Position numbers and translations under genes: made by a program
The notes under the pieces: generated by a model
Told to the model about the DNA's origin: nothing
Database searches by the model: none
The model's input: only the letters and a program-made list of their open reading frames with translations
NCBI GenBank assembly: GCA_007133055.1
Contig: SLNM01000149.1
Coordinates: forward strand, 1 to 7,978
Reading direction: 5' to 3'
Source of the DNA: Lentisphaeria bacterium
GTDB lineage: Bacteria > Verrucomicrobiota > Lentisphaeria > Oligosphaerales > PUNB01
Length of the DNA: 7,978 nt
In this document: piece after piece, positions 1 through 6,700 of the stretch
Position numbering within the stretch: the stretch's first letter is position 1
How the letters are laid out: every line of letters begins with the position of its first letter

Positions 1-964
1 GCAGGTCCGGGAAGAAATACTCCATATAGTTGATCCAGCCCGGCGAGCAACTGGTGAACATCGGCAGTTTGACGTTCGGGTCCTGGTCGACCAGTGCTTT
101 TTTAAGCCGAGTCAGGAATTCATGGCCCTCCTCGATAATCGTCAGGTCGGCGGTGAAATTGGTATCGAACACCTTGTCGAAGCCGAGTCTGCGCAAGGCG
201 GTAACCATTTTGCCGGTAACCTGGGTGCCTGGTTCGAGTCCGAAACACTCGCCGAGCGCGGCGCGAATGGCCGGAGCGGTCTGCACCACCACGTGTTTGG
301 AGGGATCGTCGAGAGCGGCCCAGACCTCCTCGACGGCATCCTTTTCATAGATGGCGCTGACCGGGCAGACCGCCGAGCACTGGCCGCACTGCACACATAC
401 CGCGTCGCACAGGCTGTCCACTGCGCCAACCCCGACCATGGTGTCAAACCCGCGGCTGCGCGGAGCCAGCGTGCCCACCCCCTGGGTTTCCTGGCATACT
501 CCGATGCAGCGTCGGCAAAGTACGCACTTGTCCATGTCCCGAACCAGGGCCAGAGTCGATTCATCGACCGGCTGCGCAGGCTTGGTGTAGGGGAAGCGAA
601 CTTCGGCGATGCCCATGTCCTGGGCCAGAGTTTGCAGCTCGCACTCTCCGTTGCGGACACATGCGTTGCAGTCCCATGGATGATTTGCCAGCATCAGCTC
701 GACCGAGAGTTTGCGAGCCTGGCGGGCGGTTTTGGAAGTGGTCCTGACCACCATATCCGGGGCGACCGCGGTCACGCAGGCCGGCTGCAAAGTACGCGCC
801 CCCTCCACTTCGACCAGGCACACGCGGCAGGAACCGGGGCTGGAAACTCCGTCGAGATGACAGAGTGTGGGGATAACCACTCCGGCCTGGCGGGCCGCTT
901 CAAGAATAGTGGTGCCGTCCTCGACGGCGACCGGCTGTTTGTCGATGGTTAAATTGATGGCCAT
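1..964 (-). CDS. hydA: [FeFe]-hydrogenase catalytic subunit, N-terminal part (cut by window edge)
   Basis: This is the catalytic subunit of a cytoplasmic [FeFe]-hydrogenase (H2 formation or uptake); 321 residues are visible and the rest lies outside the window. Domains in order: a plant-type [2Fe-2S] domain (C35, C46, C49, C63); a His-Cys [4Fe-4S] site of pattern H-x3-C-x2-C-x5-C (H95, C99, C102, C108); and a two-cluster ferredoxin domain (C147, C150, C153, C157 and C190, C193, C196, C200). The H-cluster domain begins around residue 225 with QTAPAIRAALGE and TGKMVTALRRLGFD. The first H-cluster motif reads TSCSPGW (304-310) where the family usually has TSCCPxW. The ATG at 964 is preceded by AAGGAGA (979-973), and residues from position 1 match the [2Fe-2S] domain. 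The domain order is that of HndD or trimeric HydA, which receive electrons from NuoE/NuoF-type partners, and these are encoded just upstream. The family call is near certain; enzyme direction and bifurcation are not shown. Confidence 0.96.
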   Translation of the reverse strand, partial: MAINLTIDKQPVAVEDGTTILEAARQAGVVIPTLCHLDGVSSPGSCRVCLVEVEGARTLQPACVTAVAPDMVVRTTSKTARQARKLSVELMLANHPWDCNACVRNGECELQTLAQDMGIAEVRFPYTKPAQPVDESTLALVRDMDKCVLCRRCIGVCQETQGVGTLAPRSRGFDTMVGVGAVDSLCDAVCVQCGQCSAVCPVSAIYEKDAVEEVWAALDDPSKHVVVQTAPAIRAALGECFGLEPGTQVTGKMVTALRRLGFDKVFDTNFTADLTIIEEGHEFLTRLKKALVDQDPNVKLPMFTSCSPGWINYMEYFFPDL

Positions 965-980
965 TGGCCGGGTCTCCTTG

Positions 981-994
981 TATTCTATCCTGTT
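981..994. repeat. 14-bp direct repeat, left copy flanking palindromic element 1
   Basis: The 14 bases TATTCTATCCTGTT at 981-994 recur exactly at 1115-1128, with the palindromic element at 999-1112 between them. The left copy abuts the hydA ribosome-binding site (973-979). It looks like a target-site duplication, although 14 bp is long for many transposases. Confidence 0.7.
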
Positions 995-998
995 CAGA

Positions 999-1112
999 GA
1001 ATGGCGAAATGCAGATTTCGTAGGGCGAGAATCCGTCTCGCCCAAGCGAATCGAGGTTGGTCGACTCGGATAGTCGACCTACGTTCGGCTCGATTCGCAC
1101 ATTTCGCAATTC
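999..1112 (-). repeat. Nested palindromic repeat, copy 1 (MITE/REP-like)
   Basis: This non-coding element sits between nuoF and hydA. Outer arms 999-1011 and 1100-1112 are inverted repeats matching at 12 of 13 positions. An inner pair, 1046-1055 and 1089-1098, is a perfect 10-bp inverted repeat. Inside are two hairpins: 1023-1043 (stem GGGCGAGA, loop ATCCG) and 1059-1079 (stem GGTCGACT, loop CGGAT). The 62 bases from 1106 down to 1045 on the minus strand match 3356-3417 on the plus strand at 55 positions, so this is a second copy of the same element in opposite orientation. No transposase is encoded. It would be transcribed within the operon and fold in the mRNA. Confidence 0.85.
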
Positions 1113-1114
1113 CC

Positions 1115-1128
1115 TATTCTATCCTGTT
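1115..1128. repeat. 14-bp direct repeat, right copy flanking palindromic element 1
   Basis: This is an exact copy of the 14 bases at 981-994, lying 27 nt beyond the stop codon of the nuoF-type gene. Joining the two copies by deleting 134 bp would leave a 43-nt spacer between that gene and hydA. Confidence 0.7.
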
Positions 1129-1141
1129 TGGTTGGCGGACA

Positions 1142-2779
1142 TCATATCGTCAGTTCGACCAGATCCAGGCGCACATGTTGCGTGCGCGGCCGCTGTCGGC
1201 GGGCGTCGATGGCCGCCTCCAGTTCGGGTCGGAAATATCGCAAGGCCGACATCAACGGCGCGGCCGGCGACTGGCCGAGCGGACAGAAGGCCGACGATTT
1301 CAAGGTCATGCACACTTCCTCCATGAGTGCCAGGTCGCCGGGATAGCCCTGCCCTGCCCTGAGTCTTCCGACAATGTCGCACAGCACTTTAATGCCGTTC
1401 CGGCAGGGATTGCAATTGCCGCATGATTCATGCTTGAAAAACTGCATGCACGAATAGAGGAAGTCGGCTGTCTCGACCGATTCATTCATAATCAGGATCG
1501 CCCCCGAGCCAAGGACGTGTCCGACCTTCTGCATCGAGTCATAGTCCATCGGCACATCGAGCATTTCCGGGCCCAGCACATCGCCTGCGGTGCCGCCGAG
1601 CTGGGCCATTTTAAAGGATCCCGCCGACATGCCGCCGGCATATTCTTCAATTATTTCCCGCAGAGTAACCCCGGCGGAGACTTCAATCAGGCCAGGCCTC
1701 CGCACATGACCGATAATAGTGTAGACCTTGGTGCCCGGCGTGGTGGGTGTGCCGAAACCGCGGAACCAGGCTGGGCCATGGCGCAGGATGGCCGGAACCG
1801 TCGCCAATGTCTCCACATTGTTAACGTTGGTCGGCTGTCCAAGATAGCCATGGGAAGCCGGAAAAGGCGGCTTCAACCGGGGAATGCCGCGCTTGCCCTC
1901 CATGGACTCGATCAGGGCGGTTTCCTCGCCGCAAATATAGGCGCCCGCCCCGATCTTGATCTCAATGTCGAACTTGAAATTTCGACCGAAAATATTGTCT
2001 CCGAGCAATCCCATGGCCCGAGCGTCCTGGATCGCCTTGCGCATGCGTTCGATCGAAAGCTTGTATTCGCCGCGGATGTAGACATATCCCTCCCCGGCGC
2101 CGATGGCGTAGGCGCACAGCGCCATTCCCTCGATCACTTTGTGCGGATCACCCTCCATGATCAAGCGATCCTTGAAAGTGCCGGGCTCGCCTTCGTCGGC
2201 GTTGCAAATGACAAACTTGCGCTCACCCTGGCAGGGGGCGCAGAAACTCCACTTCAAGCCAGTCGGAAAGCCCGCCCCGCCGCGGCCGCGCAAGCCTGAT
2301 TCCTTGACCATTTCCACCACCTGCCCGGGAGTCATCCCGGTAACCGCCCGGCCCAGAGCTTCATAGCCGTCGGCGGCGATATACTCCTCGATGCTCTCCG
2401 GATTGATGCGGCCGCAGTTGTCCAGTACAATTCGGCCTGCCGCCTGGGTATGGCGGGAATCAAGCACTTGTTTGATGGCTGGCGGATGTTCGCGCGGCAG
2501 CAGGTATCGGCCGCAAATTCGGCCCTTGACAAAATGCTCGGCCACGATTTCAGGCACCCTTTCCGGGGTCAGGTTGCCGTACACCACGCCATCCGGCTGA
2601 ATGGCGGCAATCACTCCCTGGTTGGACGGGCCGAACGAGCCGGTTTCGATCACTCTGATCTGGTCGGACAGGCCGTGCCTGCCGATTTCACTGGAAAATC
2701 GACTCTTGACTTCCCGCGCGCCAATCACCACCGTGTCGCCGTCAATCGGGATCATTACGTACAGTCTGGCTTGTCTCAT
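1142..2779 (-). CDS. nuoF: NuoF-type NADH/FMN subunit of the hydrogenase, N-terminal cluster lost
   Basis: This 545-residue diaphorase subunit is expected to oxidise or reduce NAD(H) at FMN and pass electrons to the hydrogenase encoded next. It shows the NuoF glycine-rich FMN/NADH motif GLRGRGGAGFPTG (162-174), CNADEGEPGTFKDR (192-205), an SLBB-type region around 350-400, and the [4Fe-4S] ligands C453, C456, C459 and C499. Residues 1-95 align without gaps to the thioredoxin-like [2Fe-2S] domain of the other NuoF protein in the window. Its four ligands are replaced here: P11, T16, S48 and S52 stand where C11, C16, C48 and C52 occur. The protein ends about 25 residues after the NuoF domain (YFRPELEAAI at 515-524), so the two-cluster C-terminal ferredoxin of bifurcating HydB is absent. 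The ATG at 2779 has GGAGA seven bases upstream. The gene begins 75 bp after nuoE and is followed by hydA beyond a repeat element. Confidence 0.95.
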   Translation of the reverse strand: MRQARLYVMIPIDGDTVVIGAREVKSRFSSEIGRHGLSDQIRVIETGSFGPSNQGVIAAIQPDGVVYGNLTPERVPEIVAEHFVKGRICGRYLLPREHPPAIKQVLDSRHTQAAGRIVLDNCGRINPESIEEYIAADGYEALGRAVTGMTPGQVVEMVKESGLRGRGGAGFPTGLKWSFCAPCQGERKFVICNADEGEPGTFKDRLIMEGDPHKVIEGMALCAYAIGAGEGYVYIRGEYKLSIERMRKAIQDARAMGLLGDNIFGRNFKFDIEIKIGAGAYICGEETALIESMEGKRGIPRLKPPFPASHGYLGQPTNVNNVETLATVPAILRHGPAWFRGFGTPTTPGTKVYTIIGHVRRPGLIEVSAGVTLREIIEEYAGGMSAGSFKMAQLGGTAGDVLGPEMLDVPMDYDSMQKVGHVLGSGAILIMNESVETADFLYSCMQFFKHESCGNCNPCRNGIKVLCDIVGRLRAGQGYPGDLALMEEVCMTLKSSAFCPLGQSPAAPLMSALRYFRPELEAAIDARRQRPRTQHVRLDLVELTI

Positions 2780-2843
2780 CGTCTGTTCTCCGCTTACCGG
2801 CTGTAGGTTGTTAGGATTGCGTGCAATGTCGCCCCGCAGCAGA

Positions 2844-2868
2844 TGGCCCGTGAACTATTCAGGCTGGG
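2844..2868 (+). repeat. 25-bp inverted repeat, copy at the 3' end of the second nuoE
   Basis: These 25 bases match the reverse complement of 3476-3500 at 23 positions. The copy covers the last codons (Q-P-E), the TAG stop and about ten bases past the second nuoE gene, so its sequence is partly coding. Its partner lies upstream of the same gene, so the pair brackets it. Confidence 0.75.
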
Positions 2869-3313
2869 CATAGCCTTCCAGGATACGATGCATTTTCTCT
2901 TCGGTCAGGTTGCCGTAAACTTCATCGTCGATCGAGCATACCGGAGCGACCCCGCAGGCGCCGAGGCAACTGGTGGACTCAAGAGTGAACATGCCATCTT
3001 CGGTGGTCTCGCCCAAACCGATATGCAATTTCTCCCGGATCGCCGCCAGTATGTTCTCGTCTCCCATGATATGACAGGGTGGACTGACGCAAAGGCGAAT
3101 GATGTGCCGTCCTCGCGGTTGCAAACTGAACATCGTGTAAAAGGAGGCGGTGCTGACAATTTCAGCCACCGGAATATCCATGATCAGCGCCAGCTCCTCC
3201 AAATCCGGGCGATGCAGTGAGTTGTCGCCCGAGCCATCCTGAATGTCATGCAGGATTTGCAGCAGATTCTCGCGGCAGTTGCCATGCCGGTCAACGATAT
3301 CCCTAATTTTCAT
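2855..3313 (-). CDS. nuoE: NuoE-type [2Fe-2S] subunit of the hydrogenase (second copy)
   Basis: This 152-residue soluble electron-transfer subunit partners the NuoF-type protein encoded downstream. An N-terminal helical region (about 1-55) leads into STASFYTMFSLQPRGRH (54-70), a NuoE hallmark, then a thioredoxin-like fold holding one [2Fe-2S] cluster with ligands C75, C80, C116 and C120 (C-x4-C, C-x3-C), all intact. GETTEDGMFTLES (101-113) and CLGACGVAPV (116-125) are also typical. I chose the ATG at 3313 because GGGAG lies five bases upstream (3323-3319). The in-frame ATGs at 3331 and 3346 would add 6 or 11 residues but have no ribosome-binding site and approach the repeat element. Length is normal for the family. 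It is the first gene of the second sub-cluster, 440 bp after the fusion gene, so it may have its own promoter. Confidence 0.95.
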   Translation of the reverse strand: MKIRDIVDRHGNCRENLLQILHDIQDGSGDNSLHRPDLEELALIMDIPVAEIVSTASFYTMFSLQPRGRHIIRLCVSPPCHIMGDENILAAIREKLHIGLGETTEDGMFTLESTSCLGACGVAPVCSIDDEVYGNLTEEKMHRILEGYAQPE

Positions 3314-3318
3314 GTTCA

Positions 3319-3323
3319 CTCCC
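3319..3323 (-). promoter_or_regulatory. Ribosome-binding site that fixes the second nuoE start
   Basis: GGGAG on the minus strand lies five bases before the ATG at 3313. No comparable site precedes the alternative in-frame ATGs at 3331 and 3346, so the shorter protein is preferred. Confidence 0.7.
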
Positions 3324-3355
3324 GTCTCCATATCCGGTTCGCACATAGGCTCGCA

Positions 3356-3456
3356 CGAAATGGGTGAATCGAGCCAACTGTAGGTCGACTATCCGAGTCG
3401 ACCAGTCTCGATTCGCTCGGTCGACTCGGATAGTCGACCTGCAAAGGACCCCATTT
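3356..3456 (+). repeat. Nested palindromic repeat, copy 2 (MITE/REP-like)
   Basis: This second copy of the element at 999-1112 is in the opposite orientation. Outer arms AAATGGG (3358-3364) and CCCATTT (3450-3456) are inverted, as are GAATCGAG (3366-3373) and CTCGATTC (3407-3414). Two hairpins sit inside: 3383-3403 and 3419-3439, both with stem GGTCGACT and with loops ATCCG and CGGAT respectively. In this copy the two hairpins are perfect reverse complements over 22 bp, so one long stem is an alternative to two short ones. It lies in the leader region of the second nuoE. No clear flanking direct repeat is seen. Confidence 0.85.
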
Positions 3457-3475
3457 TACAAATTCCTGCGGTTCA

Positions 3476-3500
3476 CCCAGTCTGAATAGTTCACGAGCCA
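3476..3500 (-). repeat. 25-bp inverted repeat, copy upstream of the second nuoE
   Basis: This is the reverse-complement partner of 2844-2868 (23 of 25 positions). On the plus strand it reads like the end of a nuoE gene (…Q-S-E-stop), and the preceding plus-strand codons F-L-R-F-T only faintly resemble the real C-terminus. It may be a decayed gene-end fragment or an unrelated dispersed repeat. Confidence 0.7.
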
Positions 3501-3529
3501 AGTTTGCCGCATATACTAAAAAAAGCACA

Positions 3530-3544
3530 AAAATATTATATTTT
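3530..3544. promoter_or_regulatory. AT-only palindrome, possible operator or melting region
   Basis: AAAATAT-T-ATATTTT is a perfect 7-1-7 inverted repeat flanked by CACA and ACACAA. It includes TATAAT on the minus strand (3540-3535), but I find no matching -35 box. Half of a Rex-like TTGTG box borders it; the other half does not fit, so no regulator is assigned. Confidence 0.3.
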
Positions 3545-3596
3545 ACACAAGCACGCAAAGGACGCAAAGAAGCGTTTGACCATACATATTAACCAC

Positions 3597-3626
3597 AGAA
3601 TACGCTGATTACGCAGAAAATGACAA
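3597..3626 (-). promoter_or_regulatory. Weak sigma-70-like promoter candidate for the nuoE-nuoF-hydA unit
   Basis: On the minus strand TTGTCA (3626-3621) and TATTCT (3602-3597) are separated by 18 bp, matching the consensus boxes at five and four of six positions. Transcripts would carry a leader of about 275 nt containing palindromic element 2. AT-rich DNA gives such matches by chance, so this is tentative. Confidence 0.25.
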
Positions 3627-3753
3627 AAATATTCTGGACAGAAAAATTGAAACTATAATCTTTCGCGTTTTTCGCCTGCATGATTCCACCTGGTTTTAGA
3701 ATCTTTGATATCAAGACGGCCTGGACACTTGCCCCGGATTCGTAATTTTGAGT

Positions 3754-6700
3754 TCATTCCTTGTAGTCGCAGCGCAGACATCGGCTGGCTTCGCGGCGAG
3801 CCTCCTGATCGCTGATCGTGCGTTCGACTTCGATCGAGATAAATCTTTCCTCCGGCGGCAGCAGGGACATGGGCACCGGCGGTGCGTCTTCGATTTCGCG
3901 GTCGGTGTCGACCGGCAGGTCCGGCTGCTGCAAGTGTTCCCACAGGTAGGTTTTACCGGGATCCGGGAAGAACTTCTGATCGATCGCCCGCGCCCCTGTC
4001 TGTCCGGCCTGGATAGCATCGACCACCGTGGCGGCGCCGGACACCAGGTCGCCGCCCGCGAATACCAAAGGAGCGCTGGTACAGGCGGTTTTCAGGTCGG
4101 CAACCAACCCTCCCCATGAGGTGGCTTCGAGCCCTTCGGCGGTAGCGGCAATCGGTTCGGCGTCCGGACGCTGACCGATTGCGATGATGACGTTGTCGAC
4201 CACCTGCGTCTCATGCTGCTCGGGAATCGGTTCCGGCCGGCGACGGCCGGACTTGTCGAAGGGGCCCAGGCGCATGCGCTGGATGGCTATCTCCAGCCGC
4301 TTGCCCGCCGGTTTGATGGCGCTGATGTTAGCCAGAAATTCAACCTTGTTTCCCTCGACCTCGGCCTCCGCGATCTCAATTGGGTTGGTCGGCATTTCAC
4401 TGCGAGTGCGGCGATACAGAATGGTAACCTCCTCGGCTCCCAGGCGACGGGCGATGCGGGAGGCGTCAATGGCGCTGTCGCCACCGCCGACCACCACTAC
4501 TTCCCTGCCCACCGCCAATTGTTCGCCCTTGGCGGCCCGCTCAAGAAAATCAATGCCGGTATAGACTCCCGGCAGATCGACGCCCTCGATATCGGGCTTG
4601 ATTTCCCGGCCCGCCCCGCTGGCCACAAAGAAGGCGTCGAACCCTTCCTGCCTGAGCTGGTCGATGGTTATATCGCGACCGATCTCGGTGCCGGTCCGAA
4701 TTTCCACTCCAAGCTGGCGCAAGCCGTCGATTTCCTTGTCCACGTACTGCCTGGGCAGCCGATAGTCGGGAATGGCATAGCGCAGCATTCCGCCCGCTTC
4801 CGGCTGCCGCTCAAAGACCGTTGCCTGATACCCCATCAGGGTCAGATAATAGGCGGCGGCAAGGCCGGCCGGGCCGGAGCCGACGATGCCGATTTTTATG
4901 CCGTTATCCGGTTCTTTTTCCGGGTATAAATCGGTGTACTGCACAGTTTGATCGGCCATGAACCGCTTGACCAGGCGAACCGCCAGCGGCCCTTCGAGAT
5001 CATTGCGCCGGCATTTTTTAATGCACCACTGCGGGCAAACCCGACCGCAGACCGAGGGGAAGGGGTTGCTTAGCAGGTGGATGCGCATCGCCTCCTGGTA
5101 GCGTCCTTCGGCCACGCAGGCCATATAGGCAGGAACATTGACCGAGGCCGGACAGGCATTGGTGCAGGGCGCCCACATCATATCCGAGCAGACCCCGGCC
5201 CGGCAGTGCCTGTCCTGAATATGCTCCAGGTATTCATGGCGGAAATAGCGCAGGGTCGAAAGCACGGGGTTGGGGGCGGTTTGCCCCAGCCCGCACAGAG
5301 AGGTTTGGACGATTTGCGGAGCCAGCTCCTCGAGCCTTTCCAGGTCGGCCATGGTCCCCTGGCCGCGACAGATGCGAGTGATCAGGTCGAGCATGATCCT
5401 GGTGCCAATTCGACACGGGGTGCATTTGCCGCATGATTCCTCGGCGATGAAGTCGAGGAAGTAACGGGCCAGATCGACCATGCAGGTGTCCTCGTTCATC
5501 ACGATCAAGCCACCGGACCCCATGATCGCACCCAGTTCCGGCAGTGATTCGTAGGTGATCGGGGTGTTCAGATATTCCTTTGGTATGCAGCCCCCGGAGG
5601 GGCCGCCGATCTGCACCGCCTTGAACGGTCGGTTGTTGGGAATACCGCCGCCAATGTCGTAGACCACCGAGCCAAGAGCAATCCCCATCGGCACCTCGAC
5701 CAGGCCGGAATTGCAGACATCCCCGGCCAGGGCGAAGACCTTGGTGCCCCGGCTCTTTTCCGTGCCCAGCTTGGCAAACTCGGCGCCGCCGCGGGAAACA
5801 ATGAAGGGAATATTGGCGAATGTTTCAACGTTGTTGAGAACCGTCGGCCGGTCAAACAGACCTTTTTGCGCGGGAAAGGGAGGCTTGGGCCGGGGTTCGC
5901 CGCGCCTGCCCTCGATCGAGTGCATCAGCGCGGTTTCCTCACCGCAGACAAAAGCGCCTGCGCCCATGCGAATTTCCAAGTTGAATTTGAAGCCCGTCCC
6001 GAAAATATCGTCGCCCAGAAGCTCCATTTCACGAGCCTGTTCAATGGCTCTTTGCAATCGCTCGATGGCCAGTGGATACTCGGCCCGGACATATACATAC
6101 CCCTGGTCGGCGCCAATGGCATAGCCGCAAATGGCCATGGCCTCGATCACACTGTGCGGGTCGCCCTCGAGTATGCTGCGGTCCATGAAGGCGCCGGGGT
6201 CTCCCTCGTCGGCGTTGCAGACCACATATTTGCGGTCGGCTTTCTCACGGGCGGTCAGAGACCATTTCAGGCCGGTCGGGAAACCTGCGCCGCCGCGGCC
6301 GCGCAGGCCGGAAGTTTCAACCTCCTCAAGAACCTGCTCCGGCTTCATCCCGGTCAATGCCTTGCCCAGTGCCGCATAGCCGTCGGCGGCAATGTATTCG
6401 CGAATTTCCTCGGGATTGATGTTGCCGCAATTGCGCAAGGCGATTTTTTGCTGCAACTTGAAAAAGTCGATTTCACCGATCGTCTGCACCAGCTCGTCGG
6501 TGCCCGGTTGCTTATAGAACAATCGTTCCACCACCCGGCCTTTGAGCAGGTGCTCTTCAATGATTTCCGCCGCGTCCTCGGGCTTGACTTTCTGGTAGAA
6601 CACCCCTTCCGGGTAGACCACGGCAATCGGGCCGATTTCGCACATGCCCATGCAGCCGGTACTGACAATGCCGATTTCCCGCTCCAGTCCGTGCCGGGAC

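Larger units (their letters stand above)
3314..3753. other. Non-coding gap between the two modules
   Basis: These 440 bases separate the fusion gene stop (3754) from the second nuoE start. I see no gene. From the nuoE side outward it holds a ribosome-binding site (3319-3323), palindromic element 2 (3356-3456), one arm of the 25-bp inverted repeat (3476-3500), an AT-only palindrome (3530-3544), a doubled ACGCAAAG motif (3553-3569), a stretch resembling a purine-rich dispersed repeat (3592-3619), and a perfect 10-bp palindrome TTGATATCAA (3705-3714). The part from about 3500 to 3700 is much more AT-rich than the genes. I found no convincing rho-independent terminator after the fusion gene, so read-through cannot be excluded. 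Confidence 0.8.

Noticed and set aside
122..952. 276-codon plus-strand open frame opposite hydA
   Set aside because: It lies antisense to a clear [FeFe]-hydrogenase reading frame with all cluster motifs. Its translation shows no recognisable domain and it reflects the GC-rich codon pattern of the real gene.
3316..3567. Minus-strand open frame of 83 codons upstream of the second nuoE
   Set aside because: It is made of the palindromic element and inverted-repeat sequence and has no domain; its start is in AT-rich non-coding DNA.
3681..3692. 12-bp match TGATTCCACCTG, inverted at 7861-7872
   Set aside because: A 12-mer match is expected by chance about once or twice in a window of this size, and flanking bases do not extend it.
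3653..3943. Minus-strand frames overlapping the end of the fusion gene
   Set aside because: They are out of frame with the intact fusion C-terminus, which ends with the expected Cys pair, so no frameshift or extra gene is needed.
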